DNA from: Talpa occidentalis
Lineage: Eukaryota > Chordata > Mammalia > Eulipotyphla > Talpidae
Length of the DNA: 64,000 nt
Assembly: GCF_014898055.3 (NCBI RefSeq)
Contig: NW_023601543.1
Location: 64,617,782-64,681,781, forward strand
Reading direction: 5' to 3'
A model generated the notes under the pieces. That model searched no databases, was not told where the DNA came from, and saw nothing but the letters and a program-made list of their open reading frames with translations. A program made the translations under genes and the position numbers. This document shows positions 1-9,654 of the stretch, in pieces. The first letter of the stretch is position 1; each line of letters opens with the position of its first letter.

Positions 1-87
1 GGAATCCTCATAGTCCAAGAGTGTAGCTCTTACAGCCAAAGATGGTTGAGTCATAAGAGATACTTCAAATTAAATACTGTGTTCTAG

Positions 88-228
88 GCTCTTGGTCTTC
101 AGTGTGTGGTCTGGGGACAAAGGAGCTGGTTAAGAATACAGAATCTCAGGCTCTGCTCTAGACTGCTGGAATCAGGACCCTAGTTTAACAAAATCCCTTG
201 GGGATTCACGTGCACAGTAAAATCTTGG
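88..228. repeat. MER5-like (hAT-Charlie) DNA transposon fossil
   Basis: This short non-autonomous element resembles MER5A/B. It has the 'gtgtggtctggggac' block near one end, an internal 'cagaatctcaggctctg' block and a 'ggggattcacgtgcac' block near the other end, in the usual order. It is about 140 bp and heavily diverged. It has no coding capacity. Related copies lie near 31.6, 32.3 and 46.3 kb. Confidence 0.6.
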
Positions 229-618
229 ACTTGATGATAAAATCTCAGTGTTATGTAGCCAAAAAGTCAAAACCCTCATCAGCAACAACATGTCTTAACA
301 TCCTCCCACTAACAAAAGTCACCCACATCCCAGGGAAAATCTCTTCATTGTAAAAATACAATTAAAAGCCTGAGTCATTTACCAGCCATTAATACCTTAG
401 CATAATTTGATTTTCAGCCATTGCAGAGCAGTTACTCAGAACAGTTCTAAGAGGGACAATAAACAGATAAGACTTGGTAGGAAGGACAAAGGGATCTGGC
501 AGGTGAGAACACAGTTGCATTTGGCAAGGGGAGGAGGGATGGAGTGAGGTAAGGAAGTGCCGCAGAAAGGGATGAGCAGTCCCTAGAAGGACAACTAGGG
601 AGATGAATGCAGCTACCA
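229..618. other. Unassigned AT-rich single-copy DNA
   Basis: I see no repeat, exon or structured element here. The only open frame crossing it continues antisense into the adjacent LTR and has no recognisable domain. Confidence 0.4.
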
Positions 619-985
619 GTGATTGACTGAATTGTGTCCCCTTTTCTTATGACAAAGTCCCAACCCTCAGAACATGGCTGTATTTGGAGATGGGGCCTTT
701 TAAGAGGCAACTGAGTTAAAATGGCGTCATTAGGGTGGGCCCCAGTCCCATCTGACTGGTGTCCTTGTAAGAGAAGATTAGAATACAGACCAGACACAGG
801 GGAAAGACCATGTGAGACACGGAGAAAACAGCATCCCTAGGCCAAGAAGAGGCCTCAGAATGAACCAACCCTGCTGACACTTTGATCTTAGACTTACAGC
901 CTCCAGAACCATGAGGAAAATAGATGTTGTGTAAGACTTTCCAATCTGTGGTATTTTGTTATGGCCTCCTGAGCCGGCTAAGACA
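619..985 (+). repeat. Solo LTR, ERVL/MaLR-type (type A)
   Basis: The characteristic sense-strand order is visible: 'gaattgtgtcccc', 'gtatttggagatggggcctttt', 'tcattagggtgggcccc', 'gactggtgtccttgtaagag', a 'cagcctccagaacc' block and a terminal 'gtggtattttgttatggc'. These match a common ancient mammalian LTR of about 370 bp. No internal retroviral sequence adjoins it, so it is a solo LTR. Copies of the same type lie at 57.7 kb (+) and 61.0 kb (-). The MaLR assignment is from memory of consensus layout. Confidence 0.75.
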
Positions 986-1349
986 CCGCCTTTGCCTGTC
1001 TGGCTGTTTCACCCAGAACCAGTCAAGGAAGGAAGCATGCCACCTGGAGTCATGGTGGCCCTCCTTCAGACACAGATCCTGTTTCTTTGCATGAGTGTTA
1101 AGAAGAAATGTGGGCTGGCTGAATCCAGAACAGAATCCTTCCACCCCTCAAAGTCTCCTTTCAAACTCGTAGACACACTCCCCATAAAATTGTGCACACC
1201 GTTTTTGCCAATTATGTGGGTCCTTTCAATCGGGAGAGGGCAAAGTGCTTTATAATAAAAATAGCTAACACTTGTCACAGTTTCATACATAGCAGAGCAG
1301 CTCCCCCCACTGTGATCTATTGAATCAGCTCCCCACGTCAGGGTTATTA
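986..1349. other. Unassigned DNA with possible MIR trace
   Basis: There is no recognisable exon. The stretch 'ataaaaatagctaacacttg' near 1255 resembles the end of an antisense MIR and may belong with the MIR just downstream. The overlapping open frames on both strands show no domain. Confidence 0.4.
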
Positions 1350-1440
1350 TCTGAAAAAAAGCCAACACTTCCATAGCACCTACTTTGTTCCAGGCACTGT
1401 TCTAATCACCGTGCGCATGTTAACCCACCTAAGCTTGCAA
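1350..1440 (-). repeat. MIR fragment
   Basis: Antisense MIR: 'cacttccatagcacctac', 'tgttccaggcactgttctaa' and 'catgttaaccca' are in the order seen on the reverse strand of the MIR 3' half. About 90 bp is preserved. Confidence 0.7.
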
Positions 1441-1631
1441 ACCAGGTTCCTTGATTTTGTCTTCTGCGGTGGAACCATATGGTCCCAACCTCCTTCGAGA
1501 ATAAAGAATTTAAAGGTCAGGACCCTGCACCCCAACTCTGGAGCACCCCCTTGAAGTTGGCTGAAGTCTTTGTCAAAATTTTTGCATCACACCATGATTT
1601 CTCCCGCAATCCACTTTGCTTCCTTCCCTTT

Positions 1632-1951
1632 CCTTTCAGGAGTTTTTTTTTTTTTTTTTAAGGACTATTTTTTTGGAAAATATTTATTTATTTATTTATT
1701 CAAGCACTGGGTACAGTCAGAAGCGCAGGAAGGTGAGAGGATTCACCAGAGACAGAGCGGGGAGCAGAACAGGCAGACTGACGAAGTACACTGCTGAGGG
1801 GAGCAGCGGGCGCAGCAGGAGACGTCTGCGCGCCATGTGGGACCCTTGCCGGCTGGCCGGGGATCGAACCGGAGCTGCAGAGGCTGTGGACAGCTTCGCA
1901 GCCCAGCGCTCAACCACTGCGCCACTGGGGAGGCCCCCTTTCAGGAGTTTT
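1632..1951 (-). repeat. tRNA-derived SINE, copy 1 (with target duplications)
   Basis: A full-length SINE on the minus strand (body about 1647-1936), flanked by a 15-nt direct repeat 'cctttcaggagtttt' at 1632-1646 and 1937-1951. Read on the minus strand it has a tRNA-like head with A box 'tggcgcagtggttgagcgc' and a B box reading 'ggttcgatccccgg', then the family body ('cagcagtgtacttcgtcag') and an AT-rich tail with TTTATT repeats and a long T run. It belongs to the younger subfamily, whose tail contains the antisense form of 'ctgactgtacccagtgcttg'. The perfect duplications suggest a fairly recent insertion. Confidence 0.93.
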
Positions 1952-2004
1952 GATCCTCAAAGAATACCCTAATCTCCACCTCAGCTTCAGCTTCCTGGGA
2001 AACT

Positions 2005-2150
2005 GAACCTCCAACACCTCACCTTTACAAATCAAGAAGCTGAAATGCAGAGAAGTTGCACAATTGTCCCACGGCCACACTATTAGGTGATAAAACTGGG
2101 GTGGTAGTCCAGGTGGTAGGGCTCCAGGATCCATACTTTTAATCATGTAA
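2005..2150 (-). repeat. MIR fragment
   Basis: Antisense MIR-like core: 'tttacaaatcaagaagctga', 'gcagagaagttgcacaattg', 'cccacggccacacta' and then a 'ggtggtagggctccaggatcc' block. These follow the reverse-strand MIR layout of 'fluid balance' phrases common to this family. It is strongly diverged. Confidence 0.65.
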
Positions 2151-2439
2151 TCCTGCTCAGTGGGTAGCTGAATGCCAGCTCTTTCTTCAATGGAATGTAA
2201 CCTAGAGAAGGTGGCTGGCTGGCTCTCCCCTCCCGTTGCCCTGCAAGTCTATTAGAAGGCAAGTGAAATGGATTTCCTCAGGGGGCACCAGAACTGTTTT
2301 CCTTAAGAGGCAGCCCGAGGGACCACCCATGGAGGCTCTCCCAACACCTGCAGCCCAAGTGGCTCTTTCCAGGCCAGCAGTTAAGAAGACAGCCTCCCTC
2401 TCTCTGACCCGGCCCTCCCCGCTGCTGCCCAGCTCATGT
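2151..2439. other. Unassigned DNA
   Basis: No repeat or exon is recognised. A 72-codon open frame runs through it but has no domain or plausible start context and ends at the edge of the next block. Confidence 0.35.
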
Positions 2440-3010
2440 AGAAAGACGGTGTAATTGCTCGCCTCGTAGAAGCAACTGAATCAGGGCCCCTCTGCTGATA
2501 GCGTTAGTGACAAGTGATCGCATCAGGACGCTGAAACAGCAGCCAGGACCCGGCGCCTGTGTTATTTACTGGTCCATCAGGTATAATTCCGGAGTTTAAT
2601 TTTATCTTCACAAACTTACAGGTGCAAAATACAGGATCAAGTTCTCTAAGGGGCCCCTGTGAGAAACCAGGCTCTACTTGTCTCCCCCAGCCCCCACCCC
2701 CAAGAGCTCTCAGGGTGGCGCACTCAAATTAAATCATTATTGAGGAGGAATAATCCTGGTAGGTTCAGAAAATCAGTTTTAAATTCAGCCTGCTAGCAAA
2801 ATTCTGAATGTATTTACTTTCTAGATTTCATTTCTCCATCCATATTAAAGCTCCGTGGCATTATCAATTATGGGTTTATTGCAAAGCACAATAGGATTCA
2901 ATCTGGAGGAATGCCTTAGGGTATGTCTTAGGAGGACGATAAAGCTAATAGTAATGGGTCTACAACTTCTAAGGCTAATTTTCACAGTTACAAATTTCAT
3001 AAATAAATAG
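2440..3010. other. Candidate conserved non-coding element
   Basis: This stretch is free of recognised repeats and changes from mixed to AT-rich composition. It holds several homeodomain-type cores, including 'gtttaattttatc' (about 2596), 'caaattaaatcattatt' (about 2726) and 'ttatcaattatggg' (about 2860), and a 'ggaggaataatcctgg' block with a bicoid/OTX-type TAATCC core (about 2743). No coding frame is maintained. Conservation cannot be tested from one sequence, so the enhancer reading is inference. Confidence 0.35.
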
Positions 3011-3850
3011 AAGGCATGTCAGTTTCCAGTCACCCAGCTTGAGGTCTCTCATACTGATAAAACAGGACCTTCCATCACACCCTAGAGATCAGGGGACTCC
3101 TGTTTGAGTCTTGGTGGACTGACTTGAAGTTTCTCTGATCCCCTGAGGAAGAGAAGTGACGAGCAGTTCCGATGGAGACCTTCCAGAGCCCCTCCACTGC
3201 TCCATCAGTGAGGTCACGAGGAAAGTGGGCCCCAAACCATAGCCATCCCTGGAATCTGGCCGAGCTCTGCCAGTGGGTAGGGTGGACTGTCATGCAGTAA
3301 CGCCGGGGCACTTAAGCCAGGCTTCAGGTACTGGGCAGGATGGAGCTATGTCTGGGGTCTCTGTGGTCCTTTGAGAAAAAGAAGGCAGCGGGGGCAGGAA
3401 GGTGGTATTTCTATGCTTCTGGCTCTTCTCAGCCATGACCTTGTGTGCAGGGGAATGGGCCCTACCCACCATCTCTGTGATGCCTGCACTCGCACACCTC
3501 ACCCCTGGCCTCCCATCAACTGTCAGTACTCTTGTCCCACAGCTGCACCCTCTGGCTGGTCCCAGGTAGTGGCTGTTGGTTTGTAGCTGGCAACATTCCA
3601 CTTCAGCGGTAGAGCACTAGTCTTTCCACCTTCCCCCAAGGCCAGTGAGCTAGAACAACAAAGGAGTACAAAGTGGTTGTGAGCCTGCTGCCCTTAAGGG
3701 AGCTGGGGTTTTTGGAGAAGACCTGTTTACTCTGCATACGGAGTTCAAGGACGTTAGAAGTTCTGCAAACAGAACTTCTTCCCAGAATTGACTCCTGTTC
3801 TCCGAGGACATGCTGGCTTCGGCTTCGCGCATGTTCCCTACTAACCAGGA
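3011..3850. other. Unassigned single-copy DNA
   Basis: Mixed-composition DNA without a recognised repeat. Several open frames of 60-103 codons overlap on both strands, which is what random non-coding DNA of this composition gives. None shows a domain, splice-site pairing or upstream promoter signal that would support an exon. Confidence 0.4.
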
Positions 3851-3869
3851 AAACTTGTTTTCGGCAGTA

Positions 3870-4140
3870 ACTTATTAATCTGTATAAGCAAAAACAATTG
3901 CATGCAATTTTCTTGTTCCTTTGTTCATATCTTTAATTAAAGCTTGGGCTGGGAGAGCGAAAGGCAGAGCTGCTCTCGATGGCTCTCCCCAGCCCCCCAC
4001 CCCCAGGCTTTGACCCTGCTGGAACACTCTGAAAGGAGGCGGAAACATTTCTCCCTGGTTCCTGCACCCTATTGATTGAAGATTATCTTTTTGGAAGTTA
4101 ACTTCATGTTGCCGACAGGACAGCCAATGAAGTTCTCTTC
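3870..4140. promoter_or_regulatory. Candidate regulatory block with 14-bp palindrome
   Basis: Repeat-free AT-rich DNA just upstream of the octamer-containing tandem repeat. It contains the perfect 14-bp palindrome AATTGCATGCAATT at 3896-3909, which carries two inverted octamer-like or C/EBP-like half sites. It also has 'tctttaattaaagc' (about 3930), 'ctattgattgaagattatc' (about 4069) and a CCAAT-type 'agccaatgaag' (about 4121). These are motif resemblances only; a regulatory role is inference. Confidence 0.3.
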
Positions 4141-4218
4141 AATTAACATACATTTGTATACATTTGCATTAACATGCTTTAACATACATTTGCATTAACA
4201 TACTTTAACATGCTTTTG
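4141..4218. repeat. 26-bp tandem repeat, three units, octamer-like motifs
   Basis: Three adjacent 26-bp units lie at 4141-4166, 4167-4192 and 4193-4218, and a fourth starts at 4219 but decays after a few bases. Each unit has the form (a/c)attaacat...catttg or its variant. Two exact ATTTGCAT octamers span the unit junctions at 4162-4169 and 4188-4195, and a TTTTGCAT variant lies at 4214-4221. Units 2 and 3 differ at only a few positions. This is a short minisatellite that multiplies a POU-type binding motif. Confidence 0.85.
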
Positions 4219-4224
4219 CATTGG

Positions 4225-5005
4225 TGTCTTCCCTTTTTTGTCCCCCTCTCCCTGCTCCCTCTTTGCTCATTCTTGGGATCATTTTTCAAGTAAATGCCTT
4301 GCACCTATGTGCTAGTCTCCGTCCTGCTTCTAGAAGAAGCCAAGGAAGATGCACATCATTGGATTTGTTCCTTTGATAGGATAAAGACAGCCCACCTTCC
4401 AACAGTTCTTATAAAATGCACAATTGTAACTTAGCAAGGGAGAAACTTTCCTCTCTCTCTTCCCTACTCACATGGAAGCTTCATCAGGGGAGTTATTTGT
4501 TACCTGAGAAGGCAGGGAAGAGGAGAACCAAGAGATGTAAGATTTTAATGGGGGGAGTGGATGGCAGGGACGCAGAACTCAACAGGAGTAACAACAGCAA
4601 AGGTAGGCAGCAGGGAGTGTGCCCAAGAGGGGTGTGTGTGTGTGTGTGTATCCGTGTATGTGCACATGCACATCCATGCAGATGTTTATGTGTGGGCCTC
4701 TGTTGAGAAGGCTGCACAGCTTTTGGGTAGCATGAAGGTACACCCTTAGGTGGGGATGGGCCCCGGTCCTAGGGCAGTGGGCTGGGGTAGAGACTCAGTG
4801 ACAACCACTTTGTGCCTGGGAGTGAGTTCTCACTGAACACATTTTCTGTCCTCAACAGTGATGCCTAGATGCCAGTGGGACCAACAAATTTGTGCAGTTG
4901 TAGCTGTCCAGATATGGTAGATTACCCACAAAACCAATTCAGAAATTAGTAAATAGATGTCTCAGGAATCTTTAAAAATTCAACTCAGTCTGAAAACAAC
5001 ACCTA
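4225..5005. other. Unassigned DNA with a short (TG)n run
   Basis: The only structured feature is a (TG)n tract of about 18 bp at 4632-4649, followed by a 'gtgcacatgcacatccatgcag' type alternating purine-pyrimidine stretch. Open frames crossing it translate the dinucleotide repeat and are not genes. Confidence 0.5.
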
Positions 5006-5009
5006 TTAA

Positions 5010-5220
5010 TAACCGCTGACATTCCTTAAAGCTTACTATATGCCACGAACTGCTCTAAATTACTTGCCTTATATGAGCTATGCACTCCTCATGACAGCCT
5101 TATGTGGTAGGTATTATTATTATCCCCTCTCGATAGGTGAGGAAACAGAGGTACAGAGTGGCAAAGTAACTTTCTTTAAGTCATACCTTTAGTAATATGC
5201 TAGACTAGGATTTGAAACAG
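5010..5220 (-). repeat. MIR element
   Basis: A well-preserved antisense MIR of about 200 bp. The order is 'gcttactatatgccacgaac', 'tgctctaaattacttgcc', 'tcctcatgacagcc', 'ggtaggtattattattat', 'gaggaaacagaggtacag', then a diverged 'aagtaacttt...' block, as expected for the reverse strand. Confidence 0.85.
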
Positions 5221-5234
5221 GAAAAATGTGAGCC

Positions 5235-5395
5235 AGGCAAGGCATTTTGGTGCTTTAGAGACATTGATGTCATATGAGACACATTTCTGGCATTCGAGGA
5301 CCCTAAAATTTATTGGAGGAGACAGACATTTACACAAATAACAAAATATGAAGCAAAATGAAATAAGCCCCATAATAGCCTCTAGAGTACCATCC
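5235..5395 (-). repeat. L2 fragment
   Basis: The phrase 'taaaatttattggaggagac' followed by 'agacatttacacaaataaca' matches the antisense 3' part of L2, in which an 'acattctagtgggggagacagac' block is followed by 'aataaacaa'. It is short and diverged. Confidence 0.5.
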
Positions 5396-5399
5396 TCTG

Positions 5400-6350
5400 T
5401 TAAATAGTCTCTGATTCTATGGCTGATGTCTCATTGCAGCTTTTACAGGAACAGGTGCTTGGCATTTTGGGGGTAAATGTGCTTAGTCTCAGGAGCAGAC
5501 AAGGTTAGGATGATGTGTTAATTCAGATGAAGTCTGGCCTCCTCAGTGCTGCTGGAAACAGGACTGTGATCCTCCTTCAGGGGCTTCCTGCTGAATCACT
5601 CCTATCATGTCAGGTTTCACTTGTATGCATGTCGGGTCCCACAGCTCCTGAGTGTGTACTCTCACTTGTTTTAGGCAGCATAAATGCTTGCGTCAGGCTC
5701 ACTGGACAGGCCTCCTTGTGTCTGCACCTGCTGAGTACCCTCCTGAAACTTACAGGGGGGATATATAGATTTGGGGCTGAAGGGACTCTGATAGGCCATG
5801 AAACAAGGAAGTAAGTGAAGAAAGTCCTTTAAAGGGTAAAAGAACCTGGATGAGGTTCACAAAGTGAGTCCAGCATAAAAGCTACAACATGACTGCTGAA
5901 AGTGAGACAGCCTAAATTTCCATTCCTGGTTCAAGCTTACAAAAGACTTGCTGTTCTTCATTTCCTGCTCTTGGGATTTTGTAGGATCTGTATCCTCACA
6001 AGTAGACCCCTTTTTTAATTGGGGCTAGCTAGAGTGGGTTTCTTTACCTAACAGACAGAATTACTTTTAATTATTATTTTTTTAGACTAAAGAGATTTAA
6101 CTGTCATATATGGCATATCAACAAATAACAAAAAAGCATATTAAAGAAGAAGTCAGAAGAATGTGTACAATAAACATATGGATAAAATGTTTTCTTTTAA
6201 AATATAGTAAGAATGAATGCAAACTTATGAAGCCAAGATCCAGACTCCATGATATTAATGGGTTAAAGGAAATGAATGAAACATTTTCGCACAAGAAATT
6301 CTAATTGTAAATCAATGCCTAGGAAAACATTAACTTCATAATGACAATAG
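5400..6350. other. Unassigned, increasingly AT-rich DNA
   Basis: No repeat family is recognised with confidence. Composition falls from mixed to strongly AT-rich at about 6050, entering the LINE-dominated segment. An open frame at 5515-5814 (99 codons) has no domain and is not supported as an exon. Confidence 0.35.
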
Positions 6351-6354
6351 ACTT

Positions 6355-6550
6355 TATTCATTTGGACATTAAGTAACATTTACTGAGCACTATTATCTTC
6401 TAGGAACTTTGCTAGAGTTGAAGAATGTGGTGTTAAATCTGTCCTCAATGTGCTTACAATCTAGGTGTGGAGAGAATAAATTAAGAAAACAATAGCAATA
6501 ACACTTGGCAAGTTGGGACAATGTAGTAATAAAACATTACAAAAATTAGT
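6355..6550 (-). repeat. L2 3'-end fragment
   Basis: An antisense L2 3' end: 'aacatttactgagcactatt' and 'ctaggaactttgctagagtt', then 'tgtcctcaatgtgcttacaa' and 'tctaggtgtggagagaataa'. These are the reverse-strand L2 landmarks in the correct order. Confidence 0.75.
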
Positions 6551-6554
6551 ACAG

Positions 6555-7125
6555 GCTGGAAATGAAGGAAATGAAACTCCTAAGGTGACAGGACCAAATA
6601 AAAAGTTAAGTTAGCATAATCAAACCATGGATTGATGCTGCAGTATCCCTGGAGTCTATCTGAAAGAATATAGGCTTTAGGACTAGTTGTCAGAGTCTGA
6701 ACATGAATGTGGAGTCAGACAATATGGTTGTGGGTCCACATAAAATGGGAGAGTGAAAGTGATATCTGCATAAAGTTGATACCTTATGAGGATGAAAAAG
6801 GTAGTGGACAACTTTGCCAAGATAGTGGTAAGTTTCCTGTTCCCCTTTCCCAGGGCTCTCGGTAATAAATTAAAGACTTTTGATGAGAATTCAAAGCTCT
6901 GTAGAGTCTGAATTTATACTACATGTATGATATAGGAATTCCTCCAACCATAAAATATGGCCCTAGAAAGCAAAGGCAAAACATCTCTTCAACAATGCCT
7001 GCATATTCCAGGGTGAGAAAGAGTCCCATCCAATCTCCCGCCCCCCACCACTGTTAGGGGGAAAAGAATGTCCGCCACCACCAAAAAAAAAAAAGCCTAC
7101 TAAAGATGACTTCACAATAAAACAC
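6555..7125. other. Unassigned AT-rich DNA
   Basis: The first part may continue the antisense L2, as suggested by 'gtgatatctgcataaagttg' near 6758, but I cannot follow the family consensus reliably. A cytosine-rich patch near 7040 and a short A run near 7083 are the only local features. Confidence 0.3.
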
Positions 7126-7129
7126 CTTA

Positions 7130-8055
7130 TAAACTATGAGAGGGCTTGATTCACATGAGGGAGAGTCAGCAGAAAAACAAATAAGCAAATTAAAATATAA
7201 GCATCCCAATAACTTGGGGTAATAGAACAACTGAGACTGTAAAGTAAATAAATTTAATAATTAAATCAATAAAGGAAGTACATCATAATGGAAGGACTTG
7301 ACACTGTAAAAAAAAAAAGCAAAGATATTTGAAAAATAAGCAAATAATATTTTTGGAAATTAAAAAATAAGATGAAATAAAAATTTTAATGGATGAATTA
7401 AACTGAATAACATAACAAGCTGAAGAGAGGTTTTGTGAACTTCAAGTTAGAGCTGAACAAATCACCTATAATGTATAAATATAAAATGAAAAGAAACATA
7501 AAAGAAGGGTAGAGAATATGGAGAATAAACTGATAGTAAAATTTTCAGGAGTTGAGAATAGAGAATGCAGAGTGCAATAGAGAATGTAGGGGGTGTGGCA
7601 ACATTAAAAAATCTCATAGTAGAGAACTTTTCAGAATTAATGAAATCCATGAATCTTTAGAGAGTAAATGAGTTGCAAGGGTAAATGAAAATCCATAATA
7701 AGGTGCATCATAATAAAACAAGAAAGATAAAGAGAATGTCTCAAAAATAACCCAAGGGGAGAAAATGATTTACAAGGAGCAACAATTGCAAGATGGCAGC
7801 AGACTTTGCAGCAGCATCAGTAAAGTCCAGAAGAAACCATGGTTAAAGAGCAGAGGAAAGAATAACTGTCAGTTAAGCATTCTATCCCCATCTCAACAAT
7901 CATTCCAAAATGAGAATGACAGTGATTGAACTTAGCAGTACTAATAGAGCATCTACATGTGCTATCTAATATGATGCAATATCAAACAGGCATCATTGCC
8001 TATGTGGTATTGTTAAAAATGTTTAAACTGAAAATTTAGAGACAGTGGGACTCTT
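7130..8055 (+). pseudogene. Old L1/HAL1-like element, ORF1 remnant
   Basis: Decayed ORF1-type sequence from an old L1 or HAL1 element, in sense orientation. Recognisable ORF1 blocks in order are 'gaaatccatgaatctttaga' (about 7643), 'ccataataaggtgcatcata' (about 7692), 'gataaagagaatgtctcaaa' (about 7727), 'gacagcagactt'-like 'gatggcagcagactttgcag' (about 7793), a 'ccagaagaaacca' block and 'gttaagcattctatcccc' (about 7873). Many in-frame stops and indels break the reading frame. In intact elements ORF1 encodes an RNA-binding chaperone. The same element resumes at 8565 and 9275 after two later insertions. Confidence 0.7.
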
Positions 8056-8059
8056 CTGA

Positions 8060-8562
8060 ATTAATAAGGACTAAAGATGCCCAACTACAGATGAGGAGAT
8101 AATGAATTTGTGGTGCACGTGCACACACACACACACACACACACACAATGGAATACTACTCAGCTATGAAAAAAGATGAAATCTTGCCAGTTGCAACAAC
8201 ATGGATGGAACTAAAGGGACTTATGCTAAGCAAAATAAGTCAGAAGGAGAAAGACAAATACAGGATGGTTTTACTTACATGTGGAATATAAAGAAAGAAA
8301 GCAAAGAAACAGACAAAACCAAACCAAAATACAATAAACTCTTGAAATCTGACTGTAGAATTGAGGCTACCAGAGGGAAAGGGTGGTGGAGCAAAGGGTA
8401 AAGGGGCCCCAGTGGACTGTGGTGGAGAATTATGGGTGCTATGATGATGGGCATGGTGTGGTAATATATATTTGAGGAAGTGTGAACCTGTATGCCTGAA
8501 ACCATGTACAGTGTTGTGAATTAATTTACTGTGAACTAATGTTACCTCAATTAAAAAAAAGG
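8060..8562 (+). mobile_element. 5'-truncated L1 3' end, younger insertion
   Basis: The C-terminal ORF2 end and 3' UTR of an L1 in sense orientation. Landmarks are 'gatgcccaactacagatgag', 'aatggaatactactcagcta', 'gatgaaatcttgccagttgc', 'aacaacatggatggaact', 'gctaagcaaaataagtcaga' and 'acttacatgtggaatataaa', then a lineage-type 3' UTR ending in 'acctcaattaaaaaaaag'. ORF2 encodes the endonuclease and reverse transcriptase, of which only the last part remains. The open frame at 8201-8401 is this tail. A (CA) expansion at 8122-8147 sits inside. It splits an older L1/HAL1-like element. Confidence 0.85.
8122..8147. repeat. (CA)n microsatellite
   Basis: Thirteen uninterrupted CA units inside the L1 3' end. 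They replace the usual 'tatatacaca' stretch found in L1 just before 'atggaatactactcagc', so the microsatellite probably grew from the element itself. Confidence 0.95.
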
Positions 8563-8564
8563 GA

Positions 8565-8850
8565 CTTAAGAGACATAAAAACTAAATACAGTACATGGTC
8601 CTATGCTCAGTTCTGAATAGAACAAGTCAGCTGTAAAAATTTTTGGAAGTATTAAAGAAATTTGAGCATGAACTGAAAATTAGATGATATTGGAGAAGTA
8701 CTGTTAAATTTTGTTTAGTTTGCATGATAGCAATATTATGTTTATATTTAAAGTCTTTTAAACTATTTATTTATGTATATATATTTTACATCATTGTTTA
8801 TTTTGTATAAAAAGCCTTTTTTAAAAGATGCATGTTAAAGCACTTAAGAG
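8565..8850 (+). repeat. Old L1/HAL1-like element, 3' UTR part (segment 2)
   Basis: The sequence 'gagacataaaaactaaatac', 'agtacatggtcct', 'tggagaagtactgttaaatt' and 'gatgcatgttaaagcactta' follows the 3' UTR of the old L1-class element whose ORF1 remnant ends before 8060. The two parts are separated by the younger L1 insertion. Confidence 0.65.
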
Positions 8851-8852
8851 TA

Positions 8853-9260
8853 TGTACTAGTCAGGGTCAAACAGAATAATGAAGTTTAAGAAAGGGACAA
8901 TTTACAAAGGTGTAAATTAGATATGGTAAAAGCAAGGAAGTAGTTGAAACATCCCCAAACTATAAGAGCTCTCAATCATGGGTCTTAAGGGGAAAAAGAG
9001 GGAGCAGTTCCTGGGATCTGGACAAAGTTCTGTAACTGTAGTTCTAGAAGCTTCCTGCCAGAAGTCGTGGACTTCAGTGGAGAAACACAACCACTGCCAA
9101 CTCGAAACAACTTCTAGTCTTTTGTTGGATCCTCCTATTGACCAAACCCACCTGAAAGTCAGAGGGCGAGAGGGCCTGGAGATACAGCTCATAGAGGTCA
9201 ATTTCTCAAGAACAGTGCAGGATAGAGAAAGGAATGGGGAAATAAAAATATTCATCACAG
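8853..9260 (-). repeat. LTR-like element, antisense, inserted in old L1
   Basis: Read on the minus strand the element ends in 'gaccctgactagtaca'. Upstream of that are 'acctttgtaaattgtccctt' and a 'cttaagacccatgattg' block, and near its start 'caggtgggtttggtcaatag'. This is the layout of a common old mammalian LTR-like repeat. Its sense-strand relative is at 15.1-15.5 kb. Both edges fall inside the old L1-class element. I cannot find a clear short target duplication. Confidence 0.6.
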
Positions 9261-9274
9261 TAAAAATGAGGATC

Positions 9275-9440
9275 CCTGAATCTTCTTTAAAATACTTTAG
9301 AAAAAATAGATGTCACAAATATGGCATATGTTAACAATTGTTAGATCCAGATGATGAATATTCATTTTTGCTGTATTATTTTTCTTACTTTTTGTGTATT
9401 AGAATTTTTTCATTAACAACAGTAAAAAGAAATGAAAGTA
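9275..9440 (+). repeat. Old L1/HAL1-like element, 3' end (segment 3)
   Basis: The 3' terminal part of the same old element resumes after the LTR. Landmarks are 'atgttaacaattgttagatc' (about 9327), 'tgctgtattatttttcttac' (about 9369) and 'attttttcattaacaaca' (about 9404), which match the known 3' end 'gttaacaattgttgaatctgg...tgaaatttttcataataaaa'. Confidence 0.7.
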
Positions 9441-9654
9441 AAACCAATATAGATTTAAAACAAAGTCTGAGAGAATTTACATTCATGATCCTAACCAAAA
9501 GAATTACTAAAAAATTTACTTCAGACAGGGAGCTCAGAAATTAAATCCAGAAGGAAACTCTAGGATGCAAAAAGCAATGCTAAATAATGAACTTATTAGG
9601 AGCATAAACCTAAACAAGCATTAACCAAGAAAGAAGAAATACTTGGAAATAACA

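Noticed and set aside
619..985. Provirus with internal genes next to the LTR
   Set aside because: No gag-, pol- or env-like sequence adjoins this or any other LTR in the window; all appear to be solo LTRs or fragments.
4141..4218. CRISPR-like repeat array
   Set aside because: Units are directly adjacent with no unique spacers, and this is mammalian DNA; it is a minisatellite.
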